Below, piece after piece: positions 52,111 to 62,560 of a stretch of 64,000 nt of DNA. This stretch comes from Zarea fungicola (lineage: Eukaryota > Ascomycota > Sordariomycetes > Hypocreales > Cordycipitaceae). Position 1 is the first letter of the stretch. Each line of letters starts with the position of its first letter. Position numbers and translations under genes: made by a program. Under the pieces are notes generated by a model. The model saw nothing but the letters and a program-made list of their open reading frames with translations, did no database searches and was not told the DNA's origin. Location of the stretch: contig FWCC01000013.1 of NCBI GenBank assembly GCA_900169235.1, forward strand, positions 24,635 to 88,634. The letters are read 5' to 3'.

Positions 52111-54477
52111 ATGGCCAGAGATACGGGCAAAAGCCTCCATCGATCTCGGTCTCCGCGCAGGGGACGAAGAGAAGGATCAAAGAACCCGGCAACGTACGAT
52201 ATTAATAAGTCGTTCAGAAAATCGCATCAAAGGCGCGTGGGGAAGGACACCGATGGTGAATTATTTACACTTATGCGACTGTCTATGGCCAAGAAAGACG
52301 GACAGCGTACAGACGAATACCGCAATCGTTTGAGCCGGAGCAAACAGATCAGTCTAAAAGGCCTTTTACAGAGGGTCTACATTGCTAAATGTCTTGACGA
52401 TTTGCGCATATATCCTGGTGTCTTGGACGGGTTGGAGCTGGGCAATGTGCACAAGCACCTTGGTCTTCATTGTGATCCGTATATTATCCAGTTCCTTGGA
52501 AGTCACATCCAAGGTATTTGGTCAAAGATCACTGGGGGAGACACAACTATCCAGCAATATATCAGACCAGCTACAGTCCAACGTCTTCAATTCAGGGCAC
52601 CGTCGGCCAGCAGCTCGGATCGACGAATGATTGTTCAGATGTTTGAGAGCGGGGATATCTTTGGTCAGATCGCAGACGCCAGGGCACGAGAACAGGTAAA
52701 ACAGAACGTTCTTGCACTGAAAGTTGTCATTCCAAGCGTCGAAACGTTCCACGAGAACATGAAATTCTTTTCTATTGGAATGAAGATTATTCGAAGTACT
52801 ATTGCGGACTCGGTTACACGAGAAACGTGGTTGGAAGTGTTCTTGGCCGAATGGAGACCGCCCGCGGTGTCGTACATCGAGACTTCGCAGGGTCACCTCA
52901 AACCCTTGGCAGTTCCCAAACCAACAGTGCAGCTAGCATTCTTGCAACTATTTCTTTCCGCTCTACGCAATTTCCCATATTTATGCTCAGAATATCCGCG
53001 GCAGGATAGACGTGGCGAGTCCATGCCAGCGTATCCCCTGGCCTCGATGGTGCTTTACCTGAGGGAACTTGCCTCGGCACTGGGCTTTCGAAGCAGAAAA
53101 ATAAGAAACAAATCAACCGAGAATAGCGCGAGGCAGACGCTGTTTGAATTCCAACCCGGGCCAGGACTACCGGCGGATTGGAGAGGCGGAAAGCCGTTTA
53201 CGAAAACATTTTTTATACTTAGGTCGCAAGCGTTCCTTTTAAAACTCAGTAAACCAATGGCCCAAGACGTTGAGCCCAGCGCATTGTTCATTTTACAAGA
53301 CTTTATCAAGGCGTTCTTTGGTGATCTGAAAAAATTACATCTCGACAGGAACAGGCCTTCAATCAGATTGACAAAAGGTGCGGCCTCGGAAACGTATACG
53401 AGTCTCGCTGGAGACTCCATTACCAGAGCGAGACAGTCACGCATGACAAAGAGAAGAGCAGAAAGAAAGTCACTCGTAACTAAGAGAAAGGCGGAATTGG
53501 CAAATAAGAGAAAGTACTCCCATGGAGAAGTAAAGGAGAAGGTGATGACCAGGCGGCCGGGAACCAAGGCTCTGAGCGACCGACAAAGTGAAAGTTGTAG
53601 TGTGACGCCATCCACAGATGTGAATGCCGATGGGACAAGCGAGACCTTCTTCGCCCGACCCTTGAATCGGTCACCGATTCTAACCCAGACTGGGTCAACG
53701 AGGCAACGTCTTGCAGAGGAAGAATTTTCCCCGCCACCCGACCGTTCCGGCCCCGAAATGGCAGCTTCCACTGTTGATTTGCATACCCGTGGGCTCAAGG
53801 AGCCCACGTCTGTTGAAAATACACTGCATCGGACTTCCCTGCGTTCTCCGATGGGGGGATCCTTTGCATTTGGCCCCCGATTATCTAATGTAACAACACA
53901 AAGTACGCCAACGGCGCAGGTTGGCTGGTTTCGACCATCAACCATATCCCACAGTACGGGAGGAGCTACAGTTGCTGAACCACATACTATGCCAAGTCGA
54001 ATTGCAAGATCTAAGTTTGGGCAAGGCTTTACAAGAGACCACACCAATAGCCCCCTAACAGTACGTATCCCTCCAATCCGCTCCATGCGCTCAGCGAGAC
54101 AGCCACGTTTAAGCCAAGCATCAATGGTATCGCCGACAATGCAACCCGGTGCAGAAGATCCATCTCAGGAAAAAGGCGGCAGGCTTCATCATGGCTTTCC
54201 CTTTGGCCGGAGGACCGGACGAACAAGGGCGGCTAACTCTGTTGTGCAAACCCCGCTGAGACCTGAGGCAAGTTCTCCATTCTGGGCTGCATCCTTGGGC
54301 GGCGAAGCTGCGAGAACGCCGTTAGGAACGCCAAGTGACAGCGATGGTGAACGCCACAGAACTGCAGGCAGAAAGCGTCATGCAGTCTACATCCCTTCAG
54401 ACTCAGGCCAACCCTGGCGCGCCACGCCGGGCATGCCATTTGAACGTCCTTTTGCCACCACCACTCGGCGTGACTGA
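52111..54477 (+). CDS. DUF3723-like protein, 788 aa
   Basis: The single exon starts at the ATG at 52111. The N-terminus is basic (RSRSPRRGRREGSK). The central part carries segments that match my memory of fungal DUF3723: RVYIAKCLDDLRIYPGVLDG, then KHLGLHCDPYIIQFLGSHIQ, ATVQRLQFRAPSASSSDRRM, NVLALKVVIPSVETFHENMK and LAFLQLFLSALRNFPYL. The C-terminal ~350 residues are disordered, Ser/Thr/Arg/Pro-rich, with Lys/Arg runs (SRMTKRRAERKS, VTKRKAELANKRK). The family is lineage-restricted, often multi-copy in accessory chromosomes and Starship elements, and of unknown biochemical role. Nuclear location is suggested by the basic runs. Confidence 0.6.
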   Translation: MARDTGKSLHRSRSPRRGRREGSKNPATYDINKSFRKSHQRRVGKDTDGELFTLMRLSMAKKDGQRTDEYRNRLSRSKQISLKGLLQRVYIAKCLDDLRIYPGVLDGLELGNVHKHLGLHCDPYIIQFLGSHIQGIWSKITGGDTTIQQYIRPATVQRLQFRAPSASSSDRRMIVQMFESGDIFGQIADARAREQVKQNVLALKVVIPSVETFHENMKFFSIGMKIIRSTIADSVTRETWLEVFLAEWRPPAVSYIETSQGHLKPLAVPKPTVQLAFLQLFLSALRNFPYLCSEYPRQDRRGESMPAYPLASMVLYLRELASALGFRSRKIRNKSTENSARQTLFEFQPGPGLPADWRGGKPFTKTFFILRSQAFLLKLSKPMAQDVEPSALFILQDFIKAFFGDLKKLHLDRNRPSIRLTKGAASETYTSLAGDSITRARQSRMTKRRAERKSLVTKRKAELANKRKYSHGEVKEKVMTRRPGTKALSDRQSESCSVTPSTDVNADGTSETFFARPLNRSPILTQTGSTRQRLAEEEFSPPPDRSGPEMAASTVDLHTRGLKEPTSVENTLHRTSLRSPMGGSFAFGPRLSNVTTQSTPTAQVGWFRPSTISHSTGGATVAEPHTMPSRIARSKFGQGFTRDHTNSPLTVRIPPIRSMRSARQPRLSQASMVSPTMQPGAEDPSQEKGGRLHHGFPFGRRTGRTRAANSVVQTPLRPEASSPFWAASLGGEAARTPLGTPSDSDGERHRTAGRKRHAVYIPSDSGQPWRATPGMPFERPFATTTRRD

Positions 54478-55720
54478 CGTTCAAGACGGCAAGAGAAGAC
54501 GGCAAATCGCAATTGCAATAGCTTAGAGTAATGCAATCTTAATTGTAGGGTATTTTCTTTATTTGATTTCTTCTAAATTCCGAGCCTTAGATGGATGATG
54601 TGTCTACCAGTACAGCCTGATTGCAAACCGCCCGGCCAACATAGGCAACGCTGGCCGGTGGCGTACCGAAACCTGTTTATCGTACGGTGGCTTCCCTAGC
54701 GCAATACGAATGAATGGTGCAATCGTTTCGTGAAATTTCATTCACGGCCAAGCAAATCTTTAGACGATTTTGCAGCGTGGATGTGTTCATAACATGAGAA
54801 CGAGGCAATTTCAAAGCAATAAAACGAGAACAAGCAACTTGTATTGAGGAAGTACACAAAGCGTAAACACGTTTACGCTTCTTGAGCATGGGTGCGGAGG
54901 AATTTGGCATCAGCGACGCCACACAAACGGAGCAGAGAGCAGCGAACAGCTTTGGTCGCGCTCGGCGCAGTCAAGTGCGGGGTCAAGAAGCAGACGCCAA
55001 GTCAAAGGATTACTAGCGGCACGAGCTACCTAGATTAGGAAATAATATCCCGGGATCGTCTCTGTGTTATCTTCTGGACAGGTGGGATACTCCATTCTCA
55101 CAGGCTAGTGGCTCGTCTGTGACGGCACGGCGGCTGGAAGAAGTCTCCTGACTCTGTGACGCTGCAAGCTACCAGCGGCAGTATCGTCGGCTGCCTTAAG
55201 CGCAGTCGCCCTAGCAACGCATTCTTGCCAACTCTGGAAAATACTTAGAGTAGCTGATTAAAAAAAAAATCTAGAGTAGGTCGCAAAATGTACAGTGTGG
55301 AAGATTGTATGTACAACTGCGCCCTCTTCAGTGCACGACACCTCGGTCACTTCACAGTTGAGACAACAGCGCTACTGACCCGACAGTTTGGTTCACACAC
55401 CACCAGTTTAGGCATCAGAGCATCTTATTCGCCAGCACACGAACGAGGCCTGGGCAACTAATCTATTTGCGACTATTGAACAAGGTTTACTGGCTATTAT
55501 GTGAGTGGGTTGGCTCTTCGTCAAGCAACACAAACAAGCATATTTCAAAATCGCCCAGGCGCCCACATCCAAGCTGAAAACAGAACACAGCTTGCAAGGG
55601 TAATTGCATAAAATGAGTTATCACTTTAGTTAGCTTGACAAAAGTCCCGCTATCGAACACAAGGTAATAACATTGGAAGCTAGCTACTGAGGACTGCAGT
55701 TGGGTGGTCGGGGTGGGCTA
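54478..55720. other. 1.2-kb stretch without a recognisable gene
   Basis: It lies between the DUF3723-like stop and the 3' end of the minus-strand gene at 55721. An AT-rich part at 54530-54600 probably includes the 3' end of the upstream transcript. Short frames only; no repeats longer than ~12 bp noticed. Confidence 0.4.
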
Positions 55721-56486
55721 TTAGAGCAGTGTTGCAGGGCTGACGGATTGCTCACTTTCGGGAAGTCTCATGTGACGCAGCATCGATGCATCCTCGTCGG
55801 TGCTCGCCCCTTCCCCGCCATCACTGAACTCTTCTGCGAATCGTGTAAAGAACTTTTCCATACCCCTCTTGAGCTGAGCGATGGACCCAACCAACTCCAG
55901 GTTTTTGGTGTCCATTTTCTGGGCAATACTGGACAACTGAACATCCTGTTTAGTTGTTGTGCCCTGCACCTGAATCTGCATCTGATACAGTGCCAGTTCT
56001 ACCCGTTCCAAGTGGGATACTACAGTGTGAAGCCTATCCATAAATTAGTCAGATTCTTCATCAAAAGTTGCAGACTTACTTATGGTCCGTTGCTTCCATC
56101 TGAGCCCTGTGACTGCCACAATGTAAACATTGTCGAGACGTGTCAGCTGGGGCAGATTGTAAGTTTGGCGGAGGCTGGTTTCCGAAGCAGTTGGTGCGAG
56201 CATTCTGTCTCGCAAACGCTTCATGACTGCTACCGGCCACAGGCAGGCCAGAGATGGAAGATGGCAGAAAGTCACCAAACGACGTGAGATCAGGTACAAA
56301 TGACGAGAAGTCATTTCCACCGGGTGCTGGTCCCATGGATGCTTGTGGGGCGGCCTTGTACATACTGAGAGAATCCGAGTTGAATGCAGTTCTGCTCTTT
56401 GTTGAACGGCTGGGTCCATTAGCTTATTAACACTTTGGACGCCGCGAAACTGGAAACTGCCTTCGGTGTTTCACTCACGTTGTCAT
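55721..56486 (-). CDS. Unknown coiled-coil protein with an 8-nt first exon, 216 aa
   Basis: The exons are 56486..56479 (ATGACAAC), 56409..56080 and 56033..55721 (217 codons, joins in phase, donors GTGAGT and GTAAGT, acceptors CCCAG and GGATAG). The N-terminal half is Ser/Pro/Gly-rich (MTTRSTKSRTAFNSDSLSMY), with RQCLHCGSHRAQ as a lone CxxC. The C-terminal half is helical (HTVVSHLERVELALYQMQIQ, then SIAQKMDTKNLELVGSIAQL) and ends acidic. No family is recognised. It diverges from the secreted Ser/Thr-rich gene, with 128 bp between starts. Confidence 0.55.
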
Positions 56487-56614
56487 GAAGTTGTTGTACG
56501 CTTTCAGTTCGCAGAAAACGTCGCAAGATTCGGGGTGGGGGTATTTAAGTATCAAGCTCCTGCCAGGTATCAGCCAACTTTCAAGCCTGAAAATTGACAG
56601 AAAATAAGCACAGT

Positions 56615-57559
56615 ATGAAGCTGATTCCTGCGTTGACCATCTTTGCCGCTGTTGGTAGCGGCCTGCGGGCGCCACCTGTGTGCCTGTTGAACATCATGGA
56701 GTTGGACGCTGGCGTCTCATTTGTCTCTGCTTCGTGAGTACTGGCGTCAATTACTTTCTTCTAACTGGCTAATAAAATTAGAATTGATGGATCACTCACC
56801 CAGCTTTGTGAGGCGTCTCTCACTGTCGATGACCCGGACTTTCTTCCTATTACGTACACTTTTGACGCAAGCCATTGTGACGCCTCATTTGTAGCCAGTT
56901 TCCAGGTGCCCTCCGGCCTTTCCGCCGGGGATGGTTATATTTCCTGGTAAGTATGCGTTGTTAACGCAGATCCCATCCTAACACTGCTTGGTAGGCAATG
57001 CTCCGGCCAGTCACCTTTCTGTGCTCGTATTCATGTCAATGGTGGGAAACGAGACCCAACCATGGAGCTTCAACGACAGGGTTATGTGCAGTGCAATTCA
57101 AACCGCGCCGCAACTCTGACAACCACAACTCGTCCGTCCTCCAACGCCTCACCAAATGTCTCCGCAAGGAGTAGCGGATGGGGGGTTTCATTCTCCGGCT
57201 GGCTGGGCACAGGTTCCGCTCCTATTCCCATGTCCCGCACCGCTACAGACTCTACCACTACCCCTTCTAGAGACATATCCGCCACTGCCACAATTTCCAC
57301 AGGCTCGCAATCTAGTAGCATATCTTCTAACGAGATATCATCTGCTGAGGGCTCACCGGCTGGAGTGGCATCTGACACGGCAACCAGGGCCTCATCTGTT
57401 GCATCGTCAGGCAACCAACGCAGCCCCACGAGTACGACGCCGGCTGTCAATGATGCCAATACAATCAGTGCCAGACAGACGGCTTTCACCTCGACAATTT
57501 TCACAACCATCATGCTGACGCAGACTATTTCTACAGTTGTTACGGCGTGTCAAGGTTGA
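56615..57559 (+). CDS. Secreted Ser/Thr-rich cell-surface-type protein, 282 aa
   Basis: The exons are 56615..56733, 56782..56946 and 56995..57559 (283 codons; donors GTGAGT and GTAAGT; acceptors AATTAG and GGTAG). The start MKLIPALTIFAAVGSGLRAP is a signal peptide. A Cys-containing globular domain follows with Cys in TQLCEAS, SHCDAS, QCSGQSPFC and VQCNSN. A long Ser/Thr/Ala-rich stalk follows, likely O-mannosylated. The C-terminus TTIMLTQTISTVVTACQG lacks an obvious GPI signal or membrane segment, so a freely secreted or wall-bound mucin-like protein is most likely. Such proteins in fungi can be adhesins or effectors; no specific family is recognised. Confidence 0.65.
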
Positions 57560-57676
57560 ATTGGCTAGAAGAGATGAGAGGATGTGATAGACGGAAGGCC
57601 ATTCCTAGTTATACCTTTGATACACTAGAGTTAATTGATGTTTTGCTAATTTATGCTCCGTCAACCGACAATTAAT

Positions 57677-58029
57677 TCATATCGCATCACCAGTGCTATC
57701 TAATTCCGATACAATCATTGCTTTTGGTGTCGGAGGGCTCCATTGATTGGCCTGTTAGTCTAGTTAGACTGAGTAGAACGATTTGACAGGTAGCTTACAT
57801 GTGCGACCGGGAGATGATCACTTGTCGTCAGCTTCTGCATTGTCTCCAGAAGCTTCTTTAAGCGGTTCTGCAAATTTTTCACCTCATCCAATGTATTCGC
57901 AATATGAGATGCATCTTTTTTAAGCTGCTCCATAATGTTGCTGTTCAAACGGGTTGTCAAAAGAGATGTTGTAATGTTGGTGGTGTTGTTGGTGAAGTTA
58001 GGAGCTTCTGTCCTTGTGTAATTCGGCAT
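57677..58029 (-). CDS. Small coiled-coil protein, 101 aa
   Basis: Exon 58029..57799 and exon 57751..57677 join in phase 0 across a 47-nt intron (GTAAGC...CTAACAG). The start is MPNYTRTEAPNFTNNTTNIT, an Asn/Thr-rich N-terminus. A heptad-containing helix follows (KKDASHIANTLDEVKNLQNR then LKKLLETMQKL). The second exon encodes a short tail, ANQWSPPTPKAMIVSELDST. In size and helix plus Pro-rich tail it recalls the 63371-63776 gene, without clear sequence identity. Function is unknown. Confidence 0.5.
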
Positions 58030-58349
58030 TTACGAAAAAAATTAAATAAATAAATAAATAACCACTTGCTTTAAAAATCCGCAATTAGCGCTGAAAATTG
58101 TAAGGGTGTAGCTACTTTTGTTCTAATTGGGTTTGTTGACACCGAGCGTGGGGACAGTGTCAAGATGGGGGGGGTGGTCGTTCCCTGGTATGTCTTCCAA
58201 GTCGTGCCACCAATAGTTGCTGCGTGCCCTTTTTTACAAAAAGGACAGGAAGGGGAGATTTTTCAAAATTGCAACAGTCATCACCTTTTTTTTTTTTTTT
58301 CTATTTGGATTTGGATTTGGAAACTAGCTAGTTTCCATCAATATAAACT

Positions 58350-58625
58350 ATGAACGGTTATCATAATATCCAAGCTCCGCCCTCGCCAGCCAGCACTGCA
58401 CCGTCCAATGGAGGCGATATGAATCCGAATGGTGGCATGATCGATCCCCGCTGGCAGCGACCACTGATTGTCTTCTCTGAAATTGCCCCGCATGGGCGTA
58501 ATATGTTTGCGCATACGGCCACAGAGAGCTTTGTTGTGGAAGTGAAGACCGCCTTGCAGACCCTTGACAGGGCTGTGCAAAGCTTGGATGCTCGACTTAG
58601 AGAGATTGAAGAAGGTTTGCCTTAG
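58350..58625 (+). CDS. Small protein, 91 aa (C-terminus uncertain)
   Basis: The ATG at 58350 gives MNGYHNIQAPPSPASTAPSN, a Pro/Gly/Asn-rich start, then RPLIVFSEIAPHGRNMFAHT and a helix, VVEVKTALQTLDRAVQSLDA. It stops after EEGLP. A weak GTTTGC donor at 58615 could splice to TATCCTAG or to ACACGCAG. The latter leads into a frame containing MDNLKNGRREYGAGFERLG, which resembles the 22370 fragment. Which end is used cannot be settled by eye. Confidence 0.45.
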   Translation: MNGYHNIQAPPSPASTAPSNGGDMNPNGGMIDPRWQRPLIVFSEIAPHGRNMFAHTATESFVVEVKTALQTLDRAVQSLDARLREIEEGLP

Positions 58626-59130
58626 AATCTGGCATTTCCGAGTTATTCTATTAATTATCCTAGGTCTTTGCACCTGTGACACGCAGTCTACGCGATAATG
58701 GACAATTTGAAGAATGGCAGACGCGAGTACGGAGCAGGCTTTGAAAGGTTAGGCCAAATTGGAATGAAGATTTACTTTTCTATTCTATTCTATAAAACAT
58801 CTAAAATGAAATTGAGGTGCACCACTCTAGCTGGTGTTTGTTCGTTCGTTCCCTGTATTGTTACAAACCTACCAATAGAGTGATGCATTATGTTCCATTA
58901 AAAATTGCAGGCGTAACAGGGTTCAACAGATTGTTCATCCTGTTGTCAGCTTTAAAACAGCCGGGCATAGGGTGGTCGCTCATTGCAGGATACAGAATGC
59001 TGCCCTCTGCAAGCTGTTTCCGTCACTACTGGTTCGGATACTACGACGTTAAATTATAAAGAGAACCAAGGTTCCAATAAATAGATAGTACTACTGTTGT
59101 AAATATACCTGCAAGAATTTTATCCTCACA
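58626..59130. other. Region with an unassigned exon-like frame
   Basis: The frame 58698-58883 (MDNLKNGRREYGAGF...) could be a further exon of the preceding gene or a relic. Beyond it nothing coding is recognised. The promoter of the 59131 gene should be at the end. Confidence 0.3.
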
Positions 59131-60048
59131 ATGAATCAAAACTTACCTGTTGCCATGGACCTTGACGAGCCAGACGTCCTGGACCTTGATGAACCCAGCA
59201 TCGGCTCAGATGCCATTATGGAATCGCAAAAACCCGCTACCCATGGCCAGGAAGAGAATGCAATTGCTCACCAGAATCAAGTAACGAGCCCCCACACGCA
59301 GAGGTTTTCGCACGCCATCCAGAATGCAAGTCAATTGGCTCAAGCCTTAATCAGACGGGACGCATCAAGCTTCTTTGCAGAGAACCTACCAGAAATGATG
59401 AACTACTGGATATCATTGGTGAATATTACGACATTACCCCGCAATGTCTCTTACGATGATGCACGCGTAACGAACGGTTTTGCATCGCTGGACGAGATCA
59501 TTTCATTTGAGGGCACGACGCCGCTAGCGCTGCGACTAGCCTACGTTCACCTACCCAAGCTTATTACTACGGTTACGGGTATAATTGGCACAAATAAACA
59601 TCAAGGTAGACTCAAGGCCCCTGGCAAATCCAATAACAGTATAGCCATGGAGCTATACTCGAAAGCCCGAAAAAAGGATGCTGAGTCTGACAAACGACAA
59701 CTGAGCCGACGGATGCGCATGGCACAGCGATGGGTAGACATTGCTGGTGCACACCCACTCGCTCTGGTCTTATACACAGAAGAGGTGGAACAAATCATGT
59801 GAGTGCTGAACACGCCGTATCTAGTTCTGCATACTAACTGTTAAAGCTCAAACTTTGCATTTACAAACCAGATCCTTCACGCTATTGCTACGGAGGTGAT
59901 TCGGGTGCTTCCTTCCAAACTCATTCAAGTGTCGGCGTATATCAACCAGGCCATTCAACTGGCCACTAAACCAACTGCGAGCGACAACCAATCCAAGCTG
60001 CAGGAATGCCTGGAATTTGCGCGGGAGATGCTTTCGCGGGCAGAGTGA
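59131..60048 (+). CDS. Unknown helical protein, 289 aa, two exons
   Basis: Exon 59131..59798 and exon 59847..60048 join in phase across a 48-nt intron (GTGAGT...CTAACTGTTAAAG). The acidic N-terminus (MDLDEPDVLDLDEPSIGSD) is followed by a helical body with HAIQNASQLAQALIRRDASS and PLALRLAYVHLPKLITTVTG. The basic KARKKDAESDKRQLSRRMRM segment precedes the second exon (NQILHAIATEVIRVLPSKLI). No known domain is recognised. The model gives exactly 290 codons. Confidence 0.6.
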
Positions 60049-60587
60049 CACAGCAAAGAATCATCAAAATTCAGCACTGGACGGAGTTTATATATCACTA
60101 GCCAGAATAATGACAGTCAAACTAAATTGTTCTCTCGGGCTCATGCGCCACACGCCTAAGCTGCAACTACATTGCTGTAAGAGCCGCCTGAGAATGTAGC
60201 ATTTTAAATATAGCATTTTAAATCTGGCATTTTAAATCCGTTGTCTTCTTGTGAACATGCTTCAGCCCGAGTTATTCTACAATTTATTCAAAATAAATAA
60301 ATATAATTATTTGGGATCCTACATTATTAAATCCTACATATTGAGTAACTATACATGGCACATAAGTAAGTTCTAGACTATTATCATTTCTTTTTATTTA
60401 GACTAATGCAGACATTCTAAGATGCAAATAATCTCAGACGAAAAATCTTTTAAACGCTCCAAAAACTAACGCATGCCAGCCGAGCAGGCTAGCCGCAGTT
60501 GAGGATAGCCTTCAACTGCACGTAGATATGGTGCACCGTCGTTCCTTGGACAAAGTTAGGTCGTCTCGAGTTGAGGCACGTCATGCA
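60049..60587. other. AT-rich intergenic region with a triple 14-bp repeat
   Basis: Three near-identical units TAGCATTTTAAATA / TAGCATTTTAAATC / TGGCATTTTAAATC lie at 60197-60238. No gene is recognised in the stretch. Confidence 0.5.
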
Positions 60588-60824
60588 TCACTTACTGTCA
60601 CCTTCATCGACAGCCAGCCATAGTTTGTCAAACAGCCGATAGTAGTCTCGTCGGCCGAGAGACCCTAAGCGATGCGCCCGTTGCAGCATCATTGATATTT
60701 TCCTAGCATCTTTGTACATGGATTTCTTGCCATAATTTTGCCAAAAGGTAGTGGAAATTTTGCGGCTAACTTTTGTTGCAGCCACAAAACCAAACAACGC
60801 TGTTACGGGAGTGAAGACCGACAT
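60588..60824 (-). CDS. Small basic protein, 78 aa
   Basis: The ATG at 60824 opens MSVFTPVTALFGFVAATKVS, which could be a short signal or mitochondrial targeting sequence. A basic helical body follows (KISMMLQRAHRLGSLGRRDY). No introns are needed. No family is recognised; expression evidence would be required. Confidence 0.4.
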   Translation of the reverse strand: MSVFTPVTALFGFVAATKVSRKISTTFWQNYGKKSMYKDARKISMMLQRAHRLGSLGRRDYYRLFDKLWLAVDEGDSK

Positions 60825-61226
60825 TGTTAGTGTGAGGGAGGCGGCAGAGGCCTAGCTAATAAAGTGGCCACTTGGCTGGCTTTAAAGCAAGGACGGTCCC
60901 TCTATTTACTGGCTATTGACGTTCAAAGAAAACACCAAATCAGCTGGTGCCGTCTTGGAATTACCAAATCACTAAATTCCATAAACGCTGAAAGCAGATT
61001 CGAGACAGCTGTCGGCGCTGGTACTGGAAACAGCTGTGCGTGAGCAGTAAACAGCAATGCATGAAACTGTGAACTGGAAACTTGATTTGACCCATCTGCA
61101 CCCTGTATATATATCCAGCAGAACACATTACCAAAGGAACTCATCATTTTCCTTTGCAACACCCAGCCGGTATTAGAAATCGCCTTTACAGTAACCTGCG
61201 CCAACTTCAACCTATCTAGCCTAAAC

Positions 61227-62003
61227 ATGGATTCTTTTAAAGCCCTCATTAAGCTTTGGAAAGAAGACAAACACATCCCTAAGGGAATGAGCGTCAAAAG
61301 TCTCCTGCCCAAGAAGAAGGACCAAGTTAAAAGCCTGCATAGCTTTGCAATGCAGCCAGAGTTGATCTCGGCTGTCAAGCTAGCTCTTTCGGCGATGGGA
61401 ACAGCGTGGGACCTCTTAGAGAACGGAGTATCCCTATCCGAACAGTCAACTCTTGTGGATGGTGCGCAGTTGGCAGATGACGAGCTTTTGCTCATCGCGC
61501 ACATAGTGCCACTGTTTATTCCAAAGGAGCTGGGACATGATTTGCAGGCCGGCCTTCCAAACCTCAAACGAAAGCACGACGATTCTGACGCTGACGAAAC
61601 TGATGGGCGTACTTTGGATGAAATACTTCAGACTGACGACGGTTTTGACTACAGTGCCTTCTTCCGTTCTGGGCCATCCAAAGCGAAGCGCGCCCGAGCA
61701 ATCTCAATCAGTGACGATGACTCGGATGACGATTTGGACCAAGACTTGGACAAAGACTTGGACAGAGACTTGGCCGAGGACTTAGGTGTGGAACCTAAGA
61801 AGGGCAGCGCGGCGAAGACTCATCCAAAGAAACCTTCTCGGCAGACCGCCAGTCGTGAAAGCGGCGGCCACGCCGACACGAAGGCTACTGGTGCGGGCGA
61901 GGAAGGAGGCACGATAAAGAAGGAGATGCGAAAGATACTGAAGCCCAAGTCGCGTCGTAAGGGGACTCAGAAGGGCGACGAAGATATGAAGGGCGGCGCA
62001 TAA
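61227..62003 (+). CDS. Nuclear-type acidic/basic protein with DLD repeats, 258 aa
   Basis: The single-exon frame starts at the ATG at 61227. The N-terminal ~110 residues are helical and look folded: MDSFKALIKLWKEDKHIPKG, then FAMQPELISAVKLALSAMG and DDELLLIAHIVPLFIPKELG. The rest alternates acidic and basic low-complexity sequence. LKRKHDDSDADE is followed by SKAKRARAISISDDDSDDDL, a repeat based on D-L-D-(Q/K/R)-D (12-bp units in DNA) and a Lys/Arg-rich tail (KPKSRRKGTQKG). It is probably nuclear. No family is recognised. Confidence 0.6.
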   Translation: MDSFKALIKLWKEDKHIPKGMSVKSLLPKKKDQVKSLHSFAMQPELISAVKLALSAMGTAWDLLENGVSLSEQSTLVDGAQLADDELLLIAHIVPLFIPKELGHDLQAGLPNLKRKHDDSDADETDGRTLDEILQTDDGFDYSAFFRSGPSKAKRARAISISDDDSDDDLDQDLDKDLDRDLAEDLGVEPKKGSAAKTHPKKPSRQTASRESGGHADTKATGAGEEGGTIKKEMRKILKPKSRRKGTQKGDEDMKGGA

Positions 62004-62560
62004 TGACCAACAAGTGTTCTGAGCAATCATTCGCTTAAAAAGAGTTTCTGTGTTTTGACTGACGTTTTATATTTTTTTATCTCCTATTTAGTCTAAAATA
62101 CGTTCGTTCTTCATTAATAAAATTGAATGTGTCTTTATCTCTCAGTCAATGAGCTAATTAATCGTAGTAACTTGAAAAACAGCCGCTTACAGTCATTATT
62201 ACAACGCCACACCGTAGTAAACTAGCACCATTTCCAGCCGCTAGATGATGTTTACTGTATTCAAGTTAGAAGTACTGTAATAAGAGAATCTACATTCCTT
62301 TTCTCAATTTGAGTACATTGACATTCATTTTTATACTTGTAATCTTTTGTCGGTAGGCAGAAGTAGGCTTGGCGCTTCGCTCTCGGGTCACAAATCTGTT
62401 TCTTGTTCTGATGACAGTTTCGGCACCACTGGCCTCGGTGAAAACACACCACACCAAATCTGAAAACTGGAAGCTGCTTATTTAAAGTAGATTATAATAC
62501 TATATATGCCCAACCATATCTGGCTGATATGGTCCTTTGTTCTTCAAACCCTTCGCAATC
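62004..62560. other. Intergenic region with a doubtful Cys-rich frame
   Basis: On the minus strand 62452-62261 an open frame without ATG encodes a Cys-rich sequence (WCRNCHQNKKQICD, YFCLPTKDYKYKNECQC). It could be the last exon of a small secreted protein, but no first exon with a signal peptide was found. The remainder is AT-rich, with a TATATATG box about 60 bp before the ATG at 62561. Confidence 0.3.

Noticed and set aside
53055..54086. 343-codon minus-strand frame
   Set aside because: Antisense shadow of the DUF3723-like gene's low-complexity region.
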